DNA of 64,000 nucleotides from Cenococcum geophilum 1.58 (lineage: Eukaryota > Ascomycota > Dothideomycetes > Gloniales > Gloniaceae): positions 372,001 through 436,000 of the forward strand of contig KV748185.1 of NCBI GenBank assembly GCA_001692895.1. Direction: 5' to 3'. How positions within the stretch are numbered: position 1 is the stretch's first letter; each line of letters opens with the position of its first letter. Below are positions 36,421 to 47,615 of this stretch, piece by piece. Made by a program: the position numbers and the translations under genes. Below the pieces are notes generated by a model. That model made no database searches, had not been told where the DNA came from, and was given only the letters and a program-made list of their open reading frames with translations.

Positions 36421-39400
36421 TTACATCTATTATTACTTCTGCTAAGTTGCTGCCGGCGCTAGCGCTAGCGTCGCCCTTATTCCTCTTTTACTTCTTCCTA
36501 CCGAACGTCTTCTAAGTTCCGTTATTTAAGGGTAAGCTAAGCGAATAGGACGGACCGGACGGACTAGACGGAAAGTTAGGTGTGTAAACCCTACTATATA
36601 CTAATGCTACGTGACTAGGCTATACGGAGAGTCCGTTAATTTAAGTGTCCTTCTTTCCTTAGCAACGGTATTTAGGATATAGAAAGGGCTGCTTAAATAT
36701 ACTTTCTTTCCAGATATAGATTAGTCTAAAATACCTTATAAGACCTTGCTTAGGAAGAAAGGAGCTAGAATAGATAAGATATTTAAATAGGTCCTCGGCC
36801 AGGTTTACATAGGAGGGGAAATTAGGCGCGTAAATCTTGCTATAAACCGTTTTAACATAGTTGCTCTATATAGACTCGCCCCCACTAATCTAAGAATCCT
36901 CTATCCCTAGGCAGCGGCATTTAGGGCACTAGAAGGGCTGCTTAAATATCCCGTTTTTAATATAAATCTTTTTATAGTACTTTATAAGTTTACTATAGCG
37001 GTAATAAACGCTATAGTTAAGAAGGCATTTGGGCTATTCCTTGCGACCCCTTATTCCCTTTATTCTAGTTAAGGATAGAAGCGCACCCTACTCGCCCTCT
37101 ACGTTACCTACTTTATCCTTTTTATTCTTTTTATCCTTTTTATCTTCTTCGCGTGTTACCTAATCTATATTATCTACCTTACGCTCTAAAGTTTTTGCAT
37201 TTAAAGACGGGTCCGCTTTTAGCTAGCGAGTTAAGTATCTAATAAGTAGGTTTATAAACCGTTCTAAACACTATTTAAAGGGCTAGTATTTATTAACGTC
37301 CTAGGTGCGACTCTGTAGAAACCAAGCAATCGCAGCCGCCGCGTCGCGAGAGCGCTTTCTTAGAGTGACTTTGCCTAGAGCGCCTTTGCCTAGAGTACCC
37401 TCGCCGGAAGCAGATCCGGCGGTTCGTGCGGTAGGTATACCTATAGTTAGTAAACCTAGGGCTTTTAATCCATTAACGCGACTAAAGTATTCTGCCCTCT
37501 TCTCCTATACCTTTAAAGATGATAAAATCTTAATAATATAGCGGAGCTGCCCGTTAAGCGCCGTTGCTGCCTTATAATCTTTTACTTGCTTTACCGCTTC
37601 TAGGCTTCCGCAGAGATTATATACATCCTTACGCTGTTTAAACTCCCGTAAGTCCTCCTCGCTTAAGCTAATAGAAGTATTTACGTCCCTCTACAGGGAT
37701 ATATTATAGAGGCGCTAAAAGAAGGCATTATTCCGTCTGGCTATAGATCTAAAGGCTAACCCTATAAGATCCTTATAGACGCGTTTAGTCTAATAGCTAC
37801 TTTAGAATACTTAGGTTGTGTTAGATAAAATATAATTATATAGTATATTAGAGAGAACGCCTAGCGGTTTAAAGAAGTTAGTAGCTATCCCTACTATTTA
37901 TAAAGTTAAGAAGGAAAATAGTAGGGAAACGCGCTGCTTAATATATGTATGTGTATATACATATATTTGCCTTAAATTCTCTTACTATTAAGTCTAGCTC
38001 TTACGCTAACCCGTAGCGCGTAAATATATAAGTCCTCCTAGAAATTGGCCACGAGGTATATTTAGTGCTATAAATAGTTAAAACTTAAGTAAGTAAGTAG
38101 AAAAATAGGCTAGTCTAGTATCTCTTTCTTTTACTTTAGTAGGAGGAAGTCTACTTCTTTAAGGGCGGGTTAATAAAGTAGCGCGTTAATAGACTTAAAG
38201 CTAGGCTTAAAGGCGTTATCTATAATCGCATATATAGTAATAAGGCTAGTAAGGCATATATTCAGATATAAGACGAGGGTAATAAAAAAGGATATCTTGT
38301 TAGAACAGAGGAGGTAAGTAAGGGAAAGTAACTAGGGTAAGGTAAGGAGTTTCTAAAGACGCAGAGTAAGGATAGGGTTGGGCTTATACGTCGGCTCTAG
38401 AGCTACAGCTGGCCCGCTTTTTCTTATTCTTCTTAACTATAATTATAGTAACGAGCCTTATCCTCATTTGGTCATTTAGGTCCTATATAACTGCTAAACT
38501 AACTTACTAATATAGGAGGCGTATTATAGAGGCTGGTCTAAAGCCGCTAATGCCCGCTATTAGGAGGACGGTGTAAAACGCGAGCTAGGTATTAGGCTTA
38601 TAATTAATATCCCCAGCACGCTCCTATAGCGTGTTAAGGACAACGATAATATCTTTAGCTATTGCCTTAACCTTCTTAAAGGTCTAATTAACTGTAAGAC
38701 TAAGCTCGTTTATAAGGCCATTATAGATCTACTAAAAGGGGGGGGGGGTAAAATAGACATTTTAACCTTTTTATATACCTACGCAAAGGATCCGTAGAGG
38801 GGAATAAGAGGAAAGGGAAGGGGAAGGGGGATAGGGAGGAGGGGTGTAGGGTTCGTTAGTGTAACCGACCTTAAATATCTTAAAGATCGGCCCTTATACA
38901 CGTTACTTAGTGTAGTTAATAAACTTCAGTCTCTAAAGAGCCTTATTCTTAGGATTTTACCGCCTTTTCTTTAGTAGGATTATAGAGTCGGCTTAAGTAA
39001 TAAGCCCCCTCTAGAACTGCGTAATAGAAGAAGCTATATTTACTATCTACCTATATTTATACTCTTACGGTCTAAGGACCAGATATCTTTACTTTAAGTT
39101 TTTAACGTATGTTTAGAGGAATACTTAGTAATAATCCTTAGCTGTTTTAAACGCGAGGTATAGGTTAAGCTAAATACTATTTAGGTTTACTTATAGGATA
39201 TCCCTAATAAATCTATATAGAGAGGCGCGTGGGTTAGTAAGGAGAAGGTAACTAGAAATAAAAGGAGAGGCAGAGAAGGGAAGGGTAATAAAAGATATTA
39301 GATAGATGGGTAAGGGCGTACTTATTTATAATCTCTAGACTACTATAGTACGATTATAACAGTAGCCCGTTACGTCCGCAATTACTAGGCGGTTATTTAG

Positions 39401-39520
39401 TAGCTAGAAGGCGTATAATTTTAAGGCTAATAAGGCCCTCTACCTCCGCGACTCTAGGTTATTAAAAAAGCAGCGCTTAGCTTTAGAGGGCCCTATATTT
39501 ACCTTCTCTAGTAGACGCGA
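36421..39520. other. RIPed stretch with direct repeats, poly-G and low-complexity coding traces
   Basis: The segments at 36,656-36,725 and 36,906-36,970 are related direct repeats (CAACGGTATTTAGG / CAGCGGCATTTAGGG, then AAGGGCTGCTTAAATA), possibly a duplicated protein motif on the minus strand. A GC-richer piece at 37,305-37,440 contains TTGCCTAGAGCGCC-type repeats. A ten-G run is at about 38,740 and a purine-rich G-run block at 38,800-38,850. No family is recognised. Confidence 0.4.
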
Positions 39521-39536
39521 ATTAATAAGGGATATA

Positions 39537-39606
39537 GGGATGGATATAGGGACGGATATAGGGACGGATATAGGGACGGATATAGGGACGGATATAGGGA
39601 TGGATG
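39537..39606 (+). repeat. 12-bp minisatellite GGATATAGGGAC, about 6 copies
   Basis: The unit GGATATAGGGAC is repeated about six times with a C/T variant. In one frame it encodes a DIGT tetrapeptide repeat inside a 62-codon open stretch (39,540-39,728). The regular GGG every 12 bp gives G-quadruplex potential. Confidence 0.85.
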
Positions 39607-40305
39607 TGGAGACTGTTATAGAACGGCCGTTACCGTATTATGCGGTGCTTATTGCTACTAAAGGGAAGCTATCTTTAGGGCATAGAAGAACGGAAGTAGC
39701 GAGGGATAGACGCGGACGGAGGGATTAGAAGGATAGTAGGCGGGCTAATTAGTTAGAAATCGCGATAGCGAACAAGTAAAAGGAGTAGTTAGAATTTAAG
39801 GTTAGGGATAGAGAAGGAGATAAGACTGCTAGAGACTATGGGTGGAACGGCAGGTAAAGGATATATATATCTCTATTTATCTTAGGGGGGGCCTAAAATA
39901 GAACCCCTAGCGGTTAAACTAGGCGTTAAGGGCAGTATAGTACGGGAAAGATAGGCCTATATTTTTGCAGCGGGCTAAGAATATAGAGGAGGTAGAAGGA
40001 AGAAGGCGGCACGGCACGGGCGTATGATTAGGAGCGCTTGCGCGGAGGTTAAGAGGGGGAAGGAGAAAAGGGAGGGAGGAGCGAGCAAGCGAGAAAGAGA
40101 GAGGCGGCGAGGTTAAAAAACTAGATGGCGTTTTCAATAGAGGCGCGGAACTTTAAAAAGAACAAAAGGTAGGGTTAGAAAAAGAAAATAAATTACTAAA
40201 TAAAATGGTTAGTTTTCCGCAAGGGCTATAAAAAAACGTAGATTCCGAGTAGTAGCTTAGCGAAATGTTTACGGCTTTATAGACGGATTTGCTTAAAGCC
40301 CTATA
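39607..40305. other. Purine-rich stretch, no supported gene
   Basis: The block at 39,960-40,110 is rich in GGAGG/GAGAGA and gives a Ser/Pro/Leu-rich minus-strand frame (40,137-39,919) that I treat as a by-product of composition. Confidence 0.4.
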
Positions 40306-40310
40306 CGGAG

Positions 40311-41590
40311 CTCTAAAGCTCTACTAACACGCAGTACTAATATACTAGGAAGTCTTATAAACGTCCCTACGAATGTCTACGGTTGTCTCTACAAACGTCT
40401 ATACAAATACCTACACAAACGTCTGCACGAACGCCTACATAAATACCTGCACAAACGCCTACACGAACGCCTATATAAAGCTCTGCTTAAAGCTCTATAA
40501 AAGCTCCGCACGAACCTCCGTACAAAGCTCTATAAAAGTTCTACTAAAAGCTCTACTAAAGCCTCTACCGAAGCCTCTGTAAAAGCTCTACCCACGTAGT
40601 AAATAGAGTACGCAGTAAATAGAGCACGTAGTGCGCAGGGGGGGGGGTCTAAGAGGGTCTCCCCCTTAAGCTTAAAGTTCTACTTAAAGCTCCACTTAAA
40701 GCTTAATACGGGCCTCTAAAGCTCTACTAACACGCAGTACTAATATACTAGGAAGGTTCTATAATTGGCCCATATAATTAATCGCTATATAATTGTCTTT
40801 ATAAATGGCTCTACAAACGGCTCTATAAACGTCTACATAATCGCCCGTATAAACGCCCGTATAAACGCCTATATAAACAATTAATTAAACGTCTATACAA
40901 TTGCCTATACAATCGTCTCTATAAACGTCTCTATAATTAATCGCCCATATAAACGTCTGCACGCCTATATATAGCTCTATTAAAGCTTTACACAAAGCTC
41001 TATATAAAGCTCTATAGAAGCTCTACTAAAGCCTTTATAAAACCTCTGCCTATGTAGTAAATAGAGCACACAGTATATAGGGGGGGGTCCAAGGGGGTCT
41101 CCCCCTTAAGCTTAAAGCTCTACTTAAAGCTCTACTTAAAGCTTTACTTAAGGCTTAATACAGAGCTCTAAAGCTCTACTAATACGCAGTACTAATATAC
41201 TAGGAAGGCTCTATAATTGTCTATATAAGCGGCTTTATAAACGGCTCTATAAACGTCTATATAATTGCCCATATAAACGCCTATACAATTAATTAAATGT
41301 CTATACAATTGTCTATATAATCGTCTCTACAAACGTCTTTGCAATTAATCGCCAGTCTACACATCTACACGTCTGCACGTCTGCACGTCTGTATATCTGT
41401 ATATAGCTCTACACGTAGTTCTATACGTAGCTCTATACGTAGCTCTATATAAAGCTCTATATAAACCTCTATATATAGCTCTATATAAAGCTCTATATAA
41501 ACCTCTATTAAAGCTCTGTATAAGCCTCTATTAAAGCTCTATATAAACCTCTATTAAAGCTCTATATAAGCCTCTACCTAAAGCTTACCC
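40311..41590. repeat. Higher-order repeat: three copies of a 400-450-bp block built from 12-bp units
   Basis: Each block opens with AGCTCTAAAGCTCTACTAAC, then ACGCAGTACTAATATACTAG (about 40,311, 40,712 and 41,164). It continues with many 12-bp units of the AAACGCCTATAT type, then units of the AAAGCTCTATAT type. In the first two blocks it closes with a G-run followed by GGTCTCCCCCTTAAGCTT. The 69-codon frame at 40,373-40,582 (Thr/Asn/Tyr-rich) is simply the 12-bp repeat translated. Confidence 0.85.
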
Positions 41591-41639
41591 CTTACTATAA
41601 AGCAGCCCCTATAGCGTAACGCGATAGAGGTATATATAT

Positions 41640-42010
41640 ATTACTTCTAACTTAAGACTAACTTAAGTAGGGCGCCTTAGTTACTATAGTAGATCCTTTT
41701 AATAAGATAATACTACCTAGTAGTAACTAAGGTGCCTTAGCTTTACTACTACTTCTAAAAGCTCTATAAGGGGATTTAGGGGGTCTCCTCTTAGAAAGCC
41801 TTATATATATATATATAGATATTAATTAGACTATATTACTTCTAAATTAAACCTAACTTAAGTAGGGCGCCTTAGTTACTGTAATAGATCCCCCTAGTAA
41901 GATAATATTACTTAGTAGTAACTAAGGCGCATTAGCCTTACTACTACTTTTAAATTAAGTAAAAGCTCTATAGAGGGGGGGTCCAGGGGGTCTCCCCCTA
42001 GAAAACCTTA
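41640..42010. repeat. Two tandem copies of an approximately 195-bp unit, each with a hairpin
   Basis: Both copies contain AACTTAAGTAGGGCGCCTTA followed by an inverted partner. Arms are 41,671-41,686 with 41,721-41,736, and 41,867-41,880 with 41,917-41,930 (GCGCCTTAGTTACT versus AGTAACTAAGGCGC). Each copy ends with a G-run plus GGTCTCC module like those in the preceding array. They may be small foldback elements amplified in tandem. Confidence 0.7.
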
Positions 42011-42159
42011 TATCTATATCTATATTAATATATTAATTAAACTCTATATATAAGGCTCTAAGTTAAAGCTTTTAAACTTAGGTTAAAGTTTACGTAGGGT
42101 ACCTAACGTTCCGCATATTAAGTCTTATAGCTTCTATATTACAACCCTATCCTTTCTAC

Positions 42160-43440
42160 GTAAAGGCAAGATTATTTATACTAGCCAGCGTGTTGGGATG
42201 GTCCGCTCTAAGCTTCTTCTTATAAGTCTCTTACTTCCACCTCCAGCGCTTCGGCAGCCTCCCATCGGCCTTAGTTCGTATACGTCGATGCCAGGTTACC
42301 CATGCTGGTTATCGTGTCGGGATGGTCCGCTCTAAGTTTCGCCTTGCGAGTCCCCATTACCCGCACAAACAGCTCTCCGGCCGACCCCCACCGGCCCTGG
42401 TCCCAGTACGTCGACGCCAGATTGGCCATGCTGGTCAGCGTGTTGGGATGGTCCGCTCCGAGTTTCTTCTTGCGAGTCTCCCTTACTTCTACCTCCAGCG
42501 CCTCGGCCTCCTTCTACCGCCCTCCTAAGTTCCTTGCCAACCCCAGCATCGCCATACTGCTCAGTGTCTCCATGCCCTCTGCACCAAACAGCTTTGTCCT
42601 AACCTTCAATGAAATCGTAGCCATATTTTCCGCCTCCCCTGCGTTTCCTCTTTCCCGCGCGTACCACGCTCCGTTATAAAGCAGCAGGGCCCATTCCTTA
42701 CGCGCACCTTCGCTCTTAGGTCGCTGTGCTGACGCTGCCCTTACGTACGGAAAAAGCTCTCGGCACTTCTCCCAATTCTCATATTCTCCTGTCGGAAACG
42801 CTGCGCAGAGGCTGGCGATGAACTGCTGTCTCCATTCTTCCGCTTGTTCCTTGCTTTCAAGCCACTTTTGCGTCGCCAGCTGCACCAGGCCGTGCATCTC
42901 CAACGTGTTCGCATCCGTCGTGGCAGAAACGAATGAGTCCTTCCTTTTCGTCCTCTGCCCCTGCGTCTTCGTACGCAATTCGCGTGACGCCCGGCTCGCG
43001 AAGTAGTGCTTTCGGGATCCCCTGTCGGTCAAAAAAGCTCATAAGCGACAGCAGATTGGTAGCCGATCGTCGTGTACTTTAAACGTGTTCAAACGATATC
43101 TGCCACGTTATGATGATAGAGAAAGCTTTCCCCAGTGCCACCTCATATCCCTCTAGCGCTCCCAATTTATCTCCTCTACCTTCTTATATATTCCTTAATA
43201 CCCCAGCAACAACGCTAGAACAATAATGGACCCTACTATAGCTTAAACCAGCCATTAGTTGTTACAAGCTAGCTATTCTATATACCTTAAGAGGCTTCGT
43301 TTTACTTTATAAGCATTATTCTCTAGAACTAAATTCATTCCAGCCAACTAATCTAGCTACTATTAGCTATCCTAAGTTGAGGCACAACATCCGCTTGCTC
43401 CGCCTCCTATTTAGCTAGCGCTTTTAAGGAAGATATATAA
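42160..43440 (-). pseudogene. NLR fragment: C-terminal NB-ARC remnant plus TPR repeats
   Basis: On the minus strand, from about 43,440, a RIPed stretch leads into IITWQISFEHV, then LLSLMSFFDRQGIPKALL. After a frameshift (about 42,930-42,960) it continues with TLEMHGLVQLATQKWL, ENWEKCRELFPYVRAA and LSSMAMLGLARNLGGR. It then meets a Trp-to-TAG stop and runs on as kinesin-light-chain-type TPR units (GADHPNTLTSMANLASTYWD) to about 42,160. Text and order match NLR1 next door. The centre (42.3-43.08 kb) is free of RIP while both ends are strongly mutated. No P-loop is present. It is a broken tandem paralogue of NLR1. Confidence 0.85.
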
Positions 43441-43499
43441 TTCGGATAACTAACGCCTAAAATACGGTAGCGCAGCTATATACATTCCCTTATTAGATC

Positions 43500-43892
43500 T
43501 ATAGCTTCTATATTATAACCCTATCCTTTCTATATAAAGGCAAGATTATTTATACTAGTTAGCGTAGAGGGATGGTCTGCTCTAAGTTTCTTTTTATAAG
43601 TCTCTATTACTTCCACCTCTAGCTCTTCGGCAGCCTCCTATCGGCCTTAGTTCCAGTACGTTAACGCCAGATTACCTATACTAGTTAGCGTATCGGGATA
43701 GTCCGCTTCGAGTTTCTTCTTACTTATCTCTATTACTTCCACCTCTAGCTCTTTAGCAGCCTTCTATCGGCCTTAGTTCCTATACGTTAACGCCAGATTA
43801 GCCATGCTTATTAGCGTGTCGGGATAGTCCGCTCCGAGTTTCTTCTTACTTATCTCCATCACTTCCACCTCTAGCTCTTCGGCAGCCTCCTA
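43500..43892 (-). pseudogene. RIPed TPR tail of NLR1
   Basis: Directly downstream of the NLR1 stop the same phase continues as three TPR units of 42 codons (EAAEELEVEVMEISKKKLGA, DYPDTLISMANLALTY and relatives), then a terminal NNLAF unit. Every stop sits where this repeat family has Gln or Trp, as in N-stop-GR-stop for NQGRW. This is RIP nonsense in a formerly continuous gene. The same 3' end (AAGGCAAGATTATTTATACT on the plus strand) is shared with the fragment at 42.16 kb. Confidence 0.85.
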
Positions 43893-45637
43893 TTAACCCC
43901 TAAGGTTATACGCCAAACCTAGCATCGCCATACTGCTCAGCGTATCTTTATGCTCTCGTCCAAACATCTTCTTCCTTACATTTATTACCTGGACCAACAT
44001 CCTACCCGCCTCCATCCCATTTCCCATTCTCCACGCGTACCATGCTGCCTTGTATAGTATTGTAGCCCAGTCTTTCAATGCCTCGTGTCCCTCTGGCTGC
44101 TGCGCCGCTGCCGATTTGGCATGTGGAAAAAGCGTCTGGCATCTTACCCAGTTCTCGTATTCTCCCGTCGGAAACTCTGCACAGAGGTTCCTAATAAACT
44201 GCCGCTTCCACTTTTCTAGCTGCCCGTGAACAGTAAGCCATCTTCGCGTCGCTAGCTGCACTAGCCCGTGCATTTCAAAGGTTGTGCCGTCGGCATTGAC
44301 AGAGGTGAACGAGTAGTCGCGTAGTGCCAGGACATCGTCTTCGAACCCATCGCTCGCGCTGGATTGCGATGCGTTGTTATCGTCCTCGCCCCAATCGTCA
44401 TTGTCCCTGTCGCGCTCGTCCTGGCCTTTCTGCGCAATTTCCTCTTCAGTGTGATTTCGAAGTAGAGCCTCTGGAATTCCTTGGCGGTCGTAGAAGCTCA
44501 TAAGCGCCAGCAAGTCAGCTGCTGAGGGTCGGATCTGGTGGATGTGGTCGAAAGATATTTGCCAAGTTATGATAATAGAGTTCTTTGCCTCCCAATCTCG
44601 GCGGAGCTGTCCTCCTTCGCAGTCGAGGAGACTTTTTCTCTTGAGATCGCTCCTTCGGAAATCCCGAAGGTACTGTTGCACGGAACAACGGGGCCGTCGC
44701 TGCGAGATGTATGCCGCCGCTTGGACCATGGCAAGTGGCATAAACTCCAGCGCGGCCGCAAGCTTGATGACTTCTTCAATGACTTCCTCGCTGCTGTCCT
44801 GCTGCCCTAACTTTCTGTGCAAAAGCGCCAGTGCATCCCTCTTGTCCATCGGCTCAATTGCAATGATATCGCGCTGTTCAACCAGCTGTAACGCCACGTT
44901 TCTGCTGCGCGTCGTAACCAGAACTGATCCGGTCTGGCACTGCGGAACATAGCTTACGAGCGGCCGCGAGCTTTTTCCCTCCAAGCCGTTGGTTTGTCCA
45001 TCGCGACCGGCGCTTGGAGCCTCCAGCAGGAAGCCAGCATCGTCGACATTGTCGAGGATGAGGACCCATTTCCCTTTCCTTTCATCCCGCAGCCAGTCGT
45101 GTACAAGCTCGAATATATCTGCTTTTGGATTCTGCCGCCCGGGCATCTTGACGGAGCTTGCAATGTCGCGATAGCTCTGCTCAAGCCGCGCCGCGTTGCT
45201 CGCGTGGGCCCAGAACACCCACGTTTCGGCCGATCGCTCTCGTGTTCGGTACGTAAATTCGATGGCGAGTTGCGACTTGCTTCACAGCGGTCAGCCATCT
45301 GTTGTGGTTGAAGCGTCCGCACTTACCCGACGCCGCCCAGGCCGACGAGCGCGGTCCAGGAGCCCGGTACCATACATTTTTGGTGAATCTGGTCGAGTAT
45401 TGCGCCTCGCTCAACAAAGTCGGCGTCGCGACTGAAGGGTATCACGGCCGATGGATGTGGTGGAGTCTCTGGTCGTTCTTAGGCGGGGCTACCGTTAGCG
45501 CTTGCTCGGACCCTGCGGACCCTCGGACCCTCCCGCAACTTACCAGGCGGAACGTGGAACGTGGTATTGACTGGGCCGTGAATAATGCCAGCCTGGAAGC
45601 CGGCATTCGCGTCGCCAAAGGATATCGCGGAGGTCAT
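43893..45637 (-). CDS. NLR1: amyloid-like motif + NB-ARC receptor, TPR tail lost
   Basis: This is an NB-ARC type NOD-like receptor, an intracellular sensor that oligomerises on ligand binding. I model three exons: 45,637-45,544, 45,477-45,327 and 45,279-43,893, with GT-AG introns at 45,478-45,543 (66 bp) and 45,280-45,326 (47 bp). Splicing gives exactly 543 residues. Residues 7-21 are FGDANAGFQAGIIHG, a Gly/Asn-rich motif shared with the PNP protein nearby. A Pro-rich linker (ERPETPPHPSAVIPF) follows. Then come the P-loop GLGGVGKS (about 76-83), the Walker B-like WVLILDNVDD, SVLVTTRSR and the FMPLA motif, then the helical region with ITWQISFDHI and MHGLVQLATRRW. The stop replaces the start of the TPR array. 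NB-ARC motifs are intact, so a truncated receptor may still be made. Confidence 0.85.
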
Positions 45638-45975
45638 GATACTGTCGCAGCAGAGTATGCATCAGCGGTGGTGTCTGCGGCGAAGCGCCAGCTAGATCTT
45701 AGCCTGGCGATCTTAGTGCGCTGGAGCTCAGTCTCGAGGCGTTGCAACCAATGTCTTTCAATCCCGAGCGAACAGCGCAGAGATGAGGTAGATGCTGCAG
45801 GCAGTTGCATGGCTGAGATGCAAGGCTGCAGGCTGGAGGCCGGCGCTAAGCATGAGCTTGATCGTCAACCTGCTCACCCCGCCGCTGCCTCGTTAGTATT
45901 TAACGCCTGCACAGATTCTCAAAATAGCAGGTAAACCTCCTACCATAGTACGATCTATAACTACCGTAAGCCATA
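45638..45975. promoter_or_regulatory. Divergent intergenic region between NLR1 and the CorA-like gene
   Basis: The NLR1 upstream sequence resembles the region upstream of NLR2. Read toward each ATG, both contain CCAGGCTA, then CTGGCGCTTCGCC, then CAGA(C/T)ACCA and CTGATGCA. A second block, GAGCAGGTTGACGATCAAGC here versus GAGCGGGTCGACGATCAGGC there, lies about 250 bp from the NLR1 start but only about 110 bp from that of NLR2. Conservation suggests a shared 5' UTR or promoter. The long plus-strand frame over this region (45,302-45,934) is antisense to NLR1 and not a gene. Confidence 0.5.
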
Positions 45976-47615
45976 ATGGACAGCGACAAAGTCATCCGAC
46001 TAGGCAAGTGCTCTACGTTGCAAAGGCGAAGGACCGTGCTCATCTATCAGATATCACGGCAACCCATTCATGCCAACCCCGAGAAAAGACATGGGACGAA
46101 GTGTTACAGGTTAGGGAAGCCCCAGGTGTGCGAGTACAGGACTCACAGGGCTACAGGAGCTCCACTCCGTCCGGGTTCAAATCATGTGGGTCGCCTATGG
46201 AGCAGCTCCGTTCGTGATTTGATACAAAATAGATTTACGTCTACCAAGTCGTTCCTCAACACTGCGCCAGAACTTCATGAGAGCCTTAGAAGCAAGTTAA
46301 ACATTCCTCAGTTCTTTTTTGACAGGATGTATCTCCAATCGAACGGCTTTTCTGGATATGACATCTGGCTTGACCAGAATGAAGAAGTGGAGTCTTACAG
46401 TAAGTGAAAGTGGGCAAGGTCTGGAGGACCGCCGAGGTGTTGCTTATCAGGATTCAGCGTATTGGTCTCGCTTCACCGTCAAGCAGACGTACGATAAGCT
46501 CAAGCCAAAAAGGACGTTCACACCACATGTCTCAAACCATAACTCCAGCCCCGACAACTGGCACGCTGATATCGCAATACATGGGCCACAGAGTACGCGG
46601 CATGGATGGGAATGGTACGAGATGGGGTTCTTCACTTACTGGAATCAGTCGGGGCTGACCACGCTCCTGTGCTTCGATTTGCCTGCGAGGTCGCAATCAG
46701 ATATCCAGTCAATGTTTGGTTCGCAGAGTATCGATCGTTCTTGCCCCTACGCCATGTTTTCGCTTATCTCGGATGCGCTACTTCGACTGTACGATGATTC
46801 GGTCTGGTCCATTAGAAATCACATCAGCCAGTGGGAAGCTGTAAGTCTCATTCTCCATACTTGCTGGCCAACGGCAGTGGGACTCATTCGCGACAGAGAA
46901 GGTCACAAGAGATCGACTACTTCCTTTTACACGAAATCGCGAGACACGCTGTGCATGTCAGTGAGACCCTGAACGTGACTATACAGTCTCTCGACGCCAT
47001 ACGGCAACATCACGAGAGGTTTCGTACAAACACCGACCTCGCCCTTAGCAACAATGGACGCAGACGGTGGGACAAAGTCGGGAGTCGCTTTGAGTTTCAG
47101 CTCCGATTTCTACAAGGCTTGCTTCAACGGTCTGAGGCAAACAATGCCCGGATCCAGAACGAGATCACTCTTGTAAGTCTATGATGGAAGGTATGCAGTG
47201 GATTGTCAAGCTTACGGCAACAGGCGTTCAATGCGGCAGCCCAGAGAGACAGCAAGATTCAAGTGCGGATAGGAGAAGAAGCGAAGAGAGAGGCTTCAGC
47301 GATGAAGGGAATTGCTATGGTTACAATGACTTTCCTGCCAGCTACCTTTGCTTCCGTGGGTCGCCCAACCCCTTATACGTGCATATCTGGCTAACAGAAC
47401 CCGTTGAACAGACGCTCTTTGGAATGAACTTCTTTTCGTTTGGGCCTAGCGAAGGCATTGAAAGATCATCCTTCATTGTATCCCGTCATTTCTGGATATA
47501 TTGGGCCTTCACTGTTCCGATGACTTTTGTAACGTTTGCTATGTGGTTTGGGTGGAACTATGGGGCTAAACGCTTAAGGCTGTCAAGTTCAAGATCTGGT
47601 GCCCTTCGCGCTTGA
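45976..47615 (+). CDS. CorA-like membrane transporter protein, five exons
   Basis: The C-terminal half has the CorA superfamily signature: a helical stalk, then TM1 (MVTMTFLPATFAS), then FGMNF carrying the GMN motif, and TM2 (FWIYWAFTVPMTFVTFAMWF). Exons are 45,976-46,399, 46,458-46,840, 46,897-47,172, 47,224-47,355 and 47,412-47,615. The four introns are GT-AG, 51-58 bp; three of the four donors are GTAAGT and the last is GTGGGT. The last intron separates TM1 from the GMN motif. The sum is 1,419 nt (472 residues). CorA proteins move Mg2+ or related divalent cations; fungal CorA-like proteins of this layout are numerous and mostly uncharacterised. One caution: between about 46,008 and 46,217 a different phase reads more like protein (KTWDEVLQV, YRSSTPSGFKSCGSPMEQLR), so exon 1 may carry frameshifts or be mis-modelled. 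Confidence 0.75.

Noticed and set aside
39919..40137. 72-codon Ser/Pro/Leu-rich minus frame
   Set aside because: Arises from a purine-rich low-complexity tract.
45302..45934. 210-codon plus-strand open frame
   Set aside because: It is antisense to the well-supported NLR1 exons and introns and to its 5' flank; the protein has no family features.
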